Positions 47,106-57,462 of a DNA stretch of 64,000 bases are shown piece by piece. Below the pieces are notes generated by a model. It saw only the letters and a list, made by a program, of their open reading frames with translations. It was not told the origin of the DNA and ran no database searches. The DNA is from Pachyseris speciosa (Eukaryota; Cnidaria; Anthozoa; Scleractinia; Pachyseridae). The first letter of the stretch is position 1. Each line of letters opens with the position of its first letter. Position numbers and translations under genes: made by a program. The stretch lies in NCBI GenBank assembly GCA_016490735.1, contig JAEMWC010000165.1:922501-986500 (forward strand), written 5' to 3'.

Positions 47106-47689
47106 TTTTTATCTCATGGAAAGCTTGTTATGGGATGAACGTTTGGCTCAAGCTATAATCTTCATGTGAAAAGTTAATCTATTTTTCCTTTAAATGTAAA
47201 AAGCAAACACGCTACTTCATGGTAGGACAATGTTTTTTATTCATTCAATTCTGGCCTCAGCACCTAGCCGATTAAAGTAACCCTAGATCAAAGACGATTA
47301 ATCGACGATAAATCGATTTCTATGTGCCTTACGAGTCTCTTCATCTTTCACACATACAGTGTGAGAACGAACCACAAGAGTAGCTATACTTTGAGACATT
47401 TTGACCCAACCCAACCCCACCCCAGCCCACAATACCCGCGAGCTTTTTGTTTAGCTACACTAGCTTGGGGGTGTGACCAAACGTTAAAACTCTAAAAGTG
47501 AACTGATAACACAACTAAAAACGTAGAATGCAACGAGAAAAACGTTTTCTCTGGCTGGATGAAAACGACGCTTCGTTGCCCTGCGTTGGTTAAACAAGTT
47601 GTTGTTCTTTGGGGTGTCAGCCACAAAAACAACCGAGCCAAATACACTGAGTTCCGGGCACGTTTTGTGCTCTACAGTCTTCGTTGATT

Positions 47690-47930
47690 GGCTCCACACT
47701 AAGATGTATCCAAAGTTACAAACGTTAAAACCACCCTGTACAACGTAATAAAACCGCCACCAGAAAACACTGCTTGGTAGCTTTATTCGAATGGTGAACG
47801 GTGTCCAGGATTTTATCCACGATTTCAAGTTAAAACCATCTTCCGTTAGATGATAAACAGCATCACAGGAAATAGCTGCTCCGCCGAATTTGAAGCTCCC
47901 AGAACGGTGACAAGCACCAATTAAAACCAG
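47690..47930. repeat. dispersed ~125-bp repeat family, copy in the 3' UTR region
   Basis: ACCACCCTGTACAACGTAAT, CTGCTTGGTAGCTTTATTCG, GGATTTTATCCACGATTTCA and AACAGCATCACAGGAAATAG follow the order of the intron copies of the TANGO1-like gene. Being 80-320 bases after the stop codon of the - gene, it is probably transcribed in its 3' UTR. Confidence 0.65.
47777..47782 (-). promoter_or_regulatory. candidate poly(A) signal of the C19orf47-like gene
   Basis: GAATAAAG on the - strand (TTTATTC on +) about 230 bases after the stop codon. A further candidate lies near 47235. The site of cleavage cannot be decided from sequence. Confidence 0.35.
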
Positions 47931-48006
47931 TACCAAATGGCATCCAGAGCTGGGAATTGTTAAAACAGGTCTCAGTTCCGTTTTAAGAAACTCGTTAAAA
48001 AAATGG

Positions 48007-51000
48007 CTATACTTTCGAACCCAGACGAGCAAAGACTGACTTTTCATCTCCACTCAGTGTAAGTCCTATGGATCGTTTGACAGGTTTCACCGGTTTGACC
48101 GGTTTGGTTGTTCCTCCCTTTCGTTTAACCGGTTGTAACACGCTGTGGCTAGTATAGTCTATTTCAGCCGGTTCCTCGTCGCTGGAGGGATGCCGTATTC
48201 TTGGGTTTACGGCCTGAACTGTTGCACGCGTTGTGGGCGAAGCGACATCACCAAGACGACTGAACACGGAGGTTTGACCTTTCTCCTGTGGCAAATTTAA
48301 CAGTGAAAAATGGCGTGTAAAATTTTAACACTTATTTTGTTTTTGATATTCCAGAAAAAACGAATTAATAGTTCGACAAGGAAATTAAAGAAAAACAACA
48401 AGTATAGGAAATCGCACGACAGTGAGCACAAGTGCAATGTGAGAACTTTCAAAATCAAGAGTACTTATACATGACGAACTACGAATTGTATGAGGTTGCG
48501 CAATTTGTAATCTATCGTGTATCCTATTGCCCCAAAAGATCATTCCAGAGAATTACAACTTCAGTTTATTTGCCTTTTCGTCCACTTTCAACCGTCAAAA
48601 CGTTGAAATTTGTCACTTTCGGCTGTTCTTACACTGTACGCGCCATTGCCATGGAAACTTGATAGGTATCCCTGCGGAGTACAATTTGGGATTAATTTAC
48701 CGCTCTCGACCAATCATAATTGAGTAACTTTGTTGAGTGTACTATAAAGACACAAACCAGTTGAACTATCCAGGTACCACAAGTGTTCTTCTTTTTTCTT
48801 CTTTAAAAACAAAACAAAACAAAACAGGTTCTTTCTCAACTTTGTTCCAGACATTTGTCTCGGGAATAACGGGGATAATAAGGCGACTAAAGCGAGCGAA
48901 ACACACAAGCGTGCAAAAATTTGCCTCCCGCGAGAAGTCGTAATGCGCGAGAAGCGAGCACGAGCACGAGCTCGCGCGTGTACTTTACTATCCGGAAGAA
49001 ATAAAGGACAACTTGCAATATTACAAGAAAGGCATCAAATGAATCCATAAATATAACAAATAGTGTACAAAAAATCTCCCTATAAAAGTATCGAAGTCCC
49101 TTTTTTTTTCAGGACGATTCAAGGAAACATTGTCCATAATGACCATATAGGGTACAGCCCAAACATGACAACAAATTTAAAAGCTGTAAAGGTGAGTCAC
49201 CCACCATTAACTTCACAGTCACGCTTGTTTTCAACGGTTTCAGTGTTTTCACTTCAGTTTTCTTAGGCTCTCTGACCGTCACTGGTAAAGGAGGACTTTC
49301 TGCGCCTAGTCGATCAAACACTGATTGCCTCTTTATCACCTTCGCTTTGTTAACTGCTAGGAAACAAAATTAATAAGGACACAGAAGAAAAACGAGATTT
49401 GTAATGAGTATTTTTCAACCATTGCAATCCTACTAAGCCACTTATGCTCTCGCCGGGAATCTTTCAAAAGAGGTTTATTCACAAAGACATTGGTTGAAAC
49501 TTTGGTTCATGTGATCCTTTAAGAATTCATCTCAGAAATTTTTTCCTCAGTATAGACTGCTAAACCATCCTTATCTTATTATGTTGGTTCAACAAAAAAC
49601 AACACATGCGGCATTTGAATCAAAACCCTCAAGTTAGCAACAACTACAGCGGGTGTAATATGGGTGTTCGAGAATTTGGCCTTTTGTCACGTTCGATGAT
49701 TTTCATCTCCTTCTGAGTTTTTAAGAGGAGGCAGGGTGGCTGAGCGGTTAGAGTACTGAACTTGCAATGTAGTGGCCCCAGGTTCAAGTCTTGATCTAGC
49801 TTGGCCACACTTGTAAATAGCCAACTGGTCTGCACTTACCAGTTGTGATTCTTAACCTGTTATGTTAATTTGAATTATTTGTTTCATGTATTTGCTCGGC
49901 CCCACTAGCCTTTGTGCGCTATAAATACTGCCGAGGGTAAATAAAGGCCATTTTTAAGAGAATAAAAGCGCTGTTTTGGAGTCTATGTACCGCAGAAGCA
50001 GTATAGAATGTGTCATAGTCAATAGGTGGTTGAGGAGATCATGACTGTAGAGTACACACCACAATTGCTGCTTACCTGCTACAAGGGCAGCAACCTGTTT
50101 CTGCTTTGCAACTAACTTCTTGCTCCGTTCAGTTGACCCCTGTGGCATCTTCACCTTCAGTGTGTGCTCCTCTGATTCAGCCTTGGAGGTGACTTTCTGT
50201 GGTTTACTTGCAATCACCTTGACACTTTTTCCACTAAATCTGAAGGAAAGAAGACCTGCTTAGTCCAAGGCATAAGTATGGCAGCAGCATAACCTTTACC
50301 GACAAGGAGTCTCCTTCCCAAACCCATTGGTTAGCCAAGAGTAAATGTTCTTGACTTTTCACTGACTTTCAGGTGGAAATTAGAATTTCCCTGACTTTTC
50401 TCTGACCTTAAAAGAAATCTTTTTTTTCCATGACTGTGGCAAACCTATTAGGTATTTATTCAAGTGAAAACAGGAGGTGGCTTGTATCCCCATGACACAC
50501 CTTTCAGACAATGTTTTCTGGCCTCTGGCCGGCTGGGGTTTGTCTGGCAAAACTGTTTGAATTGTCAGTCTTTTCTTGGTTGGTGACGGTGATCCTGCAG
50601 CTCCTTGCACAGGGCTACTTGTGCCGTTATCTGACCTCTGACTGCTGATCCAGTGATCCACCATGCGACCTGCAGCTACAACCACGACAACATGTAAGCG
50701 AAACATCTGCATTCAAGTAGGATATGTTGACAACAGAACCTGGGTGTTTGGTTCTCCTATCAGAATCATGTGAAAACGGTAACATAAAATACTTAATTGA
50801 AGGGATGGGAATAAGTCACAATGCTTAGTGAGTTTTTGGGTGAACACATTTTTTGGCCTGTGCTTTCTTGAAAACTAAGCACAAAACAGTGACAAAAAAT
50901 GTTTACCACATGAAAACAAGCCTGTGTGAGAGAAATAAGCTGTTTTTCAGCAAAATAAAAGAAAATTTCACTTAGCATGGTTTTATTCCAAGCCCTTCAA

Positions 51001-54000
51001 TTGTGTACCAGGGCACCAAACCAGTGACTCTCTGATTGTGTGAGTTAGTGAAAGTACATGTGCCACATGTGCCACATTATTTCATATACATCATTTCACA
51101 CTCCGCTCTTTCACAGGAACATATGAACCAGCCCTATAATTGACCTGCTCCCAACGTCAGTGGTTTCATAGCTCAGTTGGTTAGAGCATTGCACCAGTAT
51201 CCCCGGTCACGGTTTCAAACCCCATTGAAGTCCTGAAATTTTTCAGATTTCTCTTTGCAATTGCATAAATTGTGTTCACAACTGCGAGGATCTTTCTCCA
51301 TTTGATTTGATTTGACATTTTTAATAACTAGCTACTATACCAAAAAAAACTCCATACAAATTCAAGTTTACAGGTCAATACATGATTTAAAATACCTGTA
51401 GATTTCCGTTTTGTACCAACAGAAGCTTGTTTGCCGGGTGACTCTGAAGCTGACAACTCAGGATCATCTGTGACAGCCATGTCTTTTGCTGACTTCTCTC
51501 TTACACTCTGTATATTGATTTACACAATGTGACAGTTAATACCTATGGCTTTGTTCTTATTCATCTTATGATAAAAGTCATTTTGATGTGGATCATGAAG
51601 TTCTGAGATTGGTGAATTTTAATTATTGCATCAGATTTTCATTGCCTGATGAAAACTAGAAGCAAGTAGTTGATACGTCATGATCCAGATCAAAGTGACA
51701 GTCCATACAATTACACAAATGAGAAAACAATGTTATCATGATTCCAAACCATGATACATTGCAGTTAACACATTATAACGACAAACACAGGAACCGTTCC
51801 AGTCAGTTTTGTATGACAAGAGGAACAAGAATTAGAACACAGCTATTAAAGAGAGGTTCCCTAGTGTTCTCGCATGAGAGATGCTAGAGCAATAATTCCA
51901 TTTTAAATGAGAACATAACACCTGTATACTCCCAAATGGATATAAGCATGCAAATATTCATTTTAGTACATATTTTCAGAGGCAATTATTAGCATTAACA
52001 AGCCCAAATGTTGAGGAATGTCTACACACTGAAATCATGCTGAGAGAAACAAACAATGCATCACTGGGATTCATACCTGTGCATGAACTTCTTTGCCATG
52101 CCTTAAAATTGCGATAATGTCACCCATCACTGTAATTCCCATGTCGCGCAAAATCTCCTGAAATTCAAGTAAAACAATGTCTTCGTAATTGCCTAACTCC
52201 CAACCACTAAGTCTTTAAAGTAACAATTCCCTGAAAGTTCATTATCTGCATTGTTAAAAGAGCACTTATAAAGAGTTTTCTGGTCAACTTGAAGCACTAC
52301 AGCCTCTCTTACCCTAAGTCATTCAGTTCTAATCAGTAAACTGTTTTACAATAGACAAGAATGGATAGATATTTAATTTTGAGTCCTGTACAGGCACAGA
52401 CAAGGACTTATAATAATATTGTGGAGTCCTCAGCTGTGACTGAATAACTTGTCAGAAGACTAAAGAACAACTGTATGCAATCTGTTCTGTCACTTCACTG
52501 CTAATTACTCCATGAGCCAAAGAAATGGACTTCATGCAAATCTATGTAGTGCACTCCTCCTCTTGTTTGATATTTTACATCAAGATGTTTTAACCCATTG
52601 ACTACCGCAGGTTTTTACATTTTCGGAGTGATTTTCCACCTATAAACGATGAATAGCAATTCGTGACTCTTTATTTGAACTACCAGGGAAAAGTGGTGCT
52701 GTCCTAAGCCACTGGAGTCTCAAGGTTTCTGAAAACGTCATTTTGACGTAGCTATTTTTTATCCGTGAAGCGACAACAATGGCCCAAGTTCGGTTTGCTT
52801 GTGATTTCTGCTAAATTTACAGCCATTTTTCATCTTTAGCGGCTGCCTGATGAGCATCATTAAGCGTGACGGTAGCTAAGAGTCCACTTTCTCAAAGAAT
52901 CGAGCAAGGTGATGTACTTTGTTGTTGAATTTGGCTTGTTACTCGACGAACTGGGAATTTGGCCGGTCGAACACTTAGTACCTTTGGGACTCGACTATTG
53001 ATGAATTTCTCGACCTACCGCCACATATTTTGGAATTTCTTTGTACTGAAGATGACCACGAGCAGGAAATTTTGGCGGTAGGTCGGAGTGGCTGTAGACT
53101 TAGTTTATATGTGAAAGAATTGGGGGAAGGAACGGGCGCTGTCAAAAATTCTCCTTAGTTCCCAGCATGCAATGCACTCAAGATGTTGAAAATGTCGGGA
53201 AGGCCCAAATGCACTGGAACAAAAGGCTGTATCTACGCTCGGGAGAAGAATATGAACAACAAAAGTCATTTCTAAGCTAGAAAAAGGACTGAATTTCGTT
53301 ATGATGGTTGAATGTTGGTTTTTCGACGATGATTTCCCTAAAAAACATGAAGGCAAAAAGGGGCATTTTTGTTGTTTCTCTTTGACATTAAAAACAGCCA
53401 GTTTCGTTCTTGTCCAAACTCAAAAGGCCATATTTGGTAAAAATCGCTACGTTTCTTGCATTTATTGGATATCCAAATTTAAAGGGCATTCCATTTCGTG
53501 CTCACAACTAACAGTTAAGGCAATATTCATGCGATTGAGAAAGTTGCAATGTTTTGAAGCATGGGAGTTTTTTACGGCCGGTTTTGGCCGGCACGGGTGC
53601 CAATGGGTTAATCAACAGTATGTGCAGCTAAAACCATATATTTTTTGTCCACCTTAGAGCTATTTAATCAGTCACTTGCACTGAGCAGTCTCTTACTATA
53701 ATCTGAAATGATATTGCTGGAACACAATAGCATGGATTTTGCTCATATACATGTACATTTATCACTTTCCAGACTAAACTGAAATATTTTGTTCTATCAT
53801 ATATCTAAAAGTATTAATTAAAAGCTTTCATGGACACTGATTGAAATATGATCTTTTCCAGGACTAAATTTCAAACCTTTGAGAGATCCGGTAACATGTC
53901 CTCCTGAATCCTGTTGTCATAAAATATTACTGCATAACTGAAGGGAAACAAACAAAAAACAGGATATAGCCAAACTGAAGAGGAAGGCTTTCATCTCAGA

Positions 54001-54897
54001 CTTTATCAAAATCCTATCAAAACAAGATTGCAAATTAACAGGGCTCCAGATATGTCTTATAACATGGAAGTTGTTCATAATGAGCTATCATGGGTAAGAT
54101 GATATCATGAAACACAGTAAAATTAATGTCAGAAGTTATCCATTAATTTGTCAAGTCAGGTAACCAGGTTTGACTGGTGTTTAAAATGTTGCCTTTTTTA
54201 TCTGCAGCCCTGTCAAAATGTTTTTTCAGTAGTGGCCAGCATAGCTGGAGTGGTAGGCAGAAACTGCCAGAGATCCCTGCCTGCTAAAGAACTCAGAATG
54301 GAGTCCAAGTGTTAAGGGGCAAATAATTTACTATATGTGGCGAATTTGCCAGCTGCTGGCACATTGGCAGGGCTGTATCTGGATTTATTGCACCAGATAC
54401 CATATTACACCATATTGCACCAGATACCAGATACCATATTTTCAATGCAAGCAAGTGAAGACAATTAATTATTTTTCAGGACCCACGCAGTTACTGGTGT
54501 TGTCAGTCGTGGTGTGTCTGTTATCATTTCATTCGCATTTTGTAGCTGAGTAGCACAGATCAATGAATGGAGTAACAAAGAAGCTTACTGGTAAGCTCAC
54601 AGTTTTTGTTTACAAGTACATGCACACTTATCAAACAATGGCATTTGCGAAGAGATCGATCACTGATTCTAACACCATGACCATCTAAAAAAATAATCAA
54701 ACAAAAGATCAAAGGTTAACAAGATTAGAAATCATCTTACTTGCTTGCAGGACCGCTCGGTACGCCGGCATTTACGAAAAACTTTGTCCACTTTGAGACT
54801 AGAATGCAAAACAATCGGCCACAAATTACGAATAAGTATAGACAAATTACGTTTACAGACAGAAGCGTAAATGATTCTGCATACCTTGTACACTCAT
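48007..54897 (-). CDS. C19orf47: C19orf47-like protein (SAM-like domain, nine coding exons)
   Basis: Exons in reading order: 54897-54885, 54798-54741, 53937-53877, 52157-52077, 51507-51396, 50669-50501, 50239-50076, 49353-49205, 48285-48007. All are GT/AG with matching phases, 1086 nt, 361 residues. Residues about 1-71 form the conserved N-terminus: KWTKFFVNAGVP, GPASNYAVIFYDNRIQ, LGI-type MGITVMGDIIAILRHGKEVH. The last resembles the closing helices of SAM domains. The same order occurs in human C19orf47, whose function is not known. The rest is polar, with a QGSTERSK/AKQKQ segment and three copies of a VFxRLG motif (QSVFDRLG, TSVFSRLG, KSVFARLG). The first coding exon has only 13 nt (ATG at 54897). 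It lies tail to tail with the TANGO1-like gene, 3.2 kb apart. Confidence 0.88.
49728..49950 (+). mobile_element. tRNA-derived SINE (Leu/Ser-like head), 10-bp target duplication
   Basis: The head GGTGGCTGAGCGGTTAGAGT with CCCCAGGTTCAAGTCTTGAT resembles a class II tRNA. The body ends in CCGAGGGTAAATAAAGGCCA. TTTTTAAGAG stands on both sides (49718-49727 and 49951-49960), a clean target duplication. It lies in intron 7 of the - gene and is unrelated to the other SINE families here. Confidence 0.85.
50795..51002. mobile_element. MITE with TTGAAGGG ends, copy 2
   Basis: AATTGAAGGGATGGGAATAA and TTATTCCAAGCCCTTCAATT are inverted. Core phrases TTTTTTGGCCTGTGCTTTC and GTTTACCACATGAAAACAAG match copy 1 at 35032-35244 in the same orientation. 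Confidence 0.8.
51090..51335 (+). mobile_element. tRNA-derived SINE, near-complete copy
   Basis: ATAGCTCAGTTGGTTAGAGC is a nearly perfect A-box region and CACGGTTTCAAACCCCATT the B-box region. Body CTGAAATTTTTCAG, CAATTGCATAAATTG, CACAACTGCGAGGATC. Tail (TTTGA)3. Intron 5 of the - gene. Confidence 0.85.
51510..52070. other. intron 4 of the C19orf47-like gene, nothing recognised
   Basis: AT-rich intronic sequence without elements or structures that I can support. The same is true of 52160-52590 in the next intron upstream. Confidence 0.5.
52594..53607. mobile_element. piggyBac-like non-autonomous element, copy 2 (inverted)
   Basis: The reverse complement of 17397-18411 at about 95% by eye, framed by TTAA (52590-52593, 53608-53611), with the CGACCTACCGCCA inverted repeat conserved. 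It lies in intron 3 of the C19orf47-like gene. Confidence 0.85.
53940..54735. other. intron 2 of the C19orf47-like gene, nothing recognised
   Basis: Local repeats of GCACCAGATACCATATT (54388-54445) only. No further exon is needed to keep the reading frame. Confidence 0.5.
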
Positions 54898-55910
54898 TTC
54901 TTACAAATATCTACCGATCAAGAGGATCAAGCGTTTCCAGGAATGATTGACGAAGACACCAAAATCATGGATGGTTGGGTGACCACTGGGAGTTGTGGGA
55001 AATGTTCAAAATAGTCCTTTATATATGCTACATTTTAGTGTATTGACTCTACTGTAAGCCGCTGACCGTCAGCTGAAGGTACTGAAGGCGTTAACTTTTT
55101 CCATAAGACGCCCGGGTTTTCAGTTCTCGGTTCGCTTAACCAATGAAATCGCTGTACAGTCCTGACCCCAATATTTCAAAGTGCAGATAACTTTATCCAC
55201 TGATAGAGGCTGGATAGCGAACAACCGGAATGACGCAAGTGGGTAAATTTTGACCGCCGGATAGCGATTTATCCGCTGGATATGGATAAGAGTTGGCCGT
55301 ATGTTTTCTGTTGTGATTCATCATGCCAAGATCAAACGCAACTCACCCTTATTTCGTTATTGATTGCATTTGTTGCTAGAGAAGAAACAAACATCTACTG
55401 AAAAAGAAGTCTAAACAAACCATGCGCCGATAGAAAACCATTTTATGTATCCTGAGCTCCAGTAGAACATATTCCAGTGGGGCATTCCCTTGATAGTCCT
55501 CACAAAATACGTTTTACCGGGGTGTGCAGAGTGAAAGTTGATACTTGTAACTGATGCCAGTAACGAATGCGGTCAGTTAACGATCATTTTCAGCATTAAA
55601 TTGATGCAAGTGAAAACGTATTTACTGGCAACAACAGGAGATTCCAGACCACTCATGACACTGCACATCCAGAAAGATGGAACTGATATGGGTGATATTG
55701 CAAATGACTGTGCCGAAGCGACCACGGAGACTATTTTAAAGTTGTAGGGATAAAACATCCAGCCAAGTTCAAGTGGTAAAATTCATACATTACCCATGTC
55801 ATCGCATCTGGATCCCTAAAAACCCAATCCAAGAAAAAAAGTGGTGGGGCTATAGCCCTACTAGCCCCTCGCCCTCTCCCCCTTCAATGGTTCCCTGCCA
55901 CACTGGATTC
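54898..55910 (-). promoter_or_regulatory. 5' flank and putative promoter of the C19orf47-like gene
   Basis: The start ATG (54897-54895) is followed by only 13 coding bases. Upstream there is no obvious TATA box. 55180-55295 contains TTTATCCACTGATAGAGGCT and CCGGATAGCGATTTATCCGC, imperfect inverted repeats typical of short MITEs. 55540-55745 gives small ORFs without recognisable content. Confidence 0.35.
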
Positions 55911-55916
55911 TGACTA

Positions 55917-56690
55917 ATGCCGCACTGGACTCTGACTAATGATTATCATCAAATGGGTATAAAAAAATACTCTGCTCCTCGTTCATCCACTTATCATAAA
56001 GAGCCTTCCCTTTCCCCGCGTGGTACGCTTTCAGAAGATTTTCACTGGTGCCCTCAGAGTGAAGGTGTGATTCATGCGCGTCGGTTCTTCGGAAAAGCAG
56101 TGTGCTTTCAGGTCTTGACCCAGCATCGCGCTTTAGTGCATTTGGCTGTTCGGTCCAGTCATCCTAGGCATGGATATTCCCTTGATCAGGCCCGCTCATC
56201 ATAGGGAAACCCAATGTTCATCATGGGATGTCAGTGCCATGAGTCACTCGGATTCATTAAGAGACACTGATCGGGCTGTTTTATGAATTATTGACAAGGA
56301 AGACTTGCAGATTTCTGTTTGTTTAATCTATTTTGTTCAGTTCGCCTATCTGGGGCAAATTTTGTCGCCAGTGTCTTTGACTAGATTTTCTCGTCGTGAG
56401 TCACACATTTTGTAAAGACGCGACAAGCCATCCGCATTTGTTAAGTGTTGGCAATGACAGAAAATTTGCGGATAGATTCTGTTTAGTAAATGAAATTAAG
56501 CAGCCTCTTCGGCCGATATATCTAGATGTGAAATGTCGTGACTTAATTTTCCTAGGGTATAGCTTGTTGGTACTGCCTTTATCGATGAGTTGGTGTTTTA
56601 TTAGAGAATTGCTGATATCACACAGCTTACATAACATCCTTCAGAAGTCGTGAACTCACTTTATTTTCGGTGTCAACGGCATGTTCCCAG
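55917..56690 (+). other. unidentified, possibly retroelement-derived sequence
   Basis: A 95-codon ORF (55917-56204) and broken downstream frames precede the BEL/Pao fragment. Codon content looks formerly coding, but no motif is recognised. It may be the 5' part of the same retrotransposon or a different insertion. Confidence 0.3.
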
Positions 56691-56801
56691 AGGGTTAACC
56701 GAAAATGTTTTTTGAAGGAGATCACAGCTCTGGGAGAAGGCTGGTATGTATGCCCGAAAATGGCTCGAGCAACTCTTCCAACGTCTTGAAGGAAGTTCCC
56801 C

Positions 56802-57462
56802 GTGCAAGAAGATCGTCTCACCGAAGTTGACTTCAGTTATGAAGCTCTCCCGTCAACGACGACTCGAGTTGTCCCCTCAAATGACCTTCCTTTGACAAAG
56901 AGAAATGCTTTGAAGAACGTAGCCGCCCTGTTTGATCCTAGCTCTTGGTCTGGCAACACCCTTCACCATCAGAGCCAAGGTACTGTTACAAGTCATGTGG
57001 ACTCGTGGATTGGGCTGGGACGAAGATATTGACAGAGATTTCACGGAGCAAGTGCAGCAGTGGTTTAGCGAGCTAGAAGATTTGAGAAAAGTACAAGTGC
57101 ATCATTGTCTGCAACCCAGAACAGGCCCATCTGAAATGACCATCCACGCGTTCGTAGATGCTTCGAAAGACCGGCGCATTTGGTGCTATATGTCCTATGC
57201 AAGAAATGATCGTCGAGATGGACTCGTGGAAACCAGGTTAATTGCTTCCCAAACCAAGGTTGCTCCATTCGCGACTATGAGTATACCGAGATTAGACTAT
57301 CTGCAGTTGAGTTGTGTTGGGACTAAGACTTGCTCTGTCTGTGTCGAAAGTTCTATACAAGTAGCGATTGGCCGTGCTATCTTTTGGAGTAATGAAAACG
57401 GAAAGCTTGTGGGATGTGGCTGGAGTGACAAGGATACTTCACAAATTAATGTGATCAAGTAA
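56802..57462 (+). mobile_element. BEL/Pao LTR retrotransposon pol fragment (dead)
   Basis: The first frame (56802-57030) contains TKRNALKNVAALFDP. A frameshift near 56935 leads to LATPFTIRAKVLLQ, the junction typical of the Pao-type domain after the reverse transcriptase. Then WFSELEDLRKVQV, HAFVDASKD and KVAPFATMSIPRLDYLQL lead towards the RNase H-like part. No LTRs were found and the frame is broken, so it is a fossil fragment. Confidence 0.75.

Noticed and set aside
47484..48053. 189-codon ORF on - overlapping the last exon of the C19orf47-like gene
   Set aside because: It is in another frame than the exon, covers the 3' UTR and a dispersed repeat, and has no family resemblance. Perhaps an alternative C-terminus, but no splice site supports it.
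51155..51235. tRNA gene
   Set aside because: Good A and B boxes, but the cloverleaf is incomplete (acceptor arms do not pair) and the sequence continues into a repeated SINE body.
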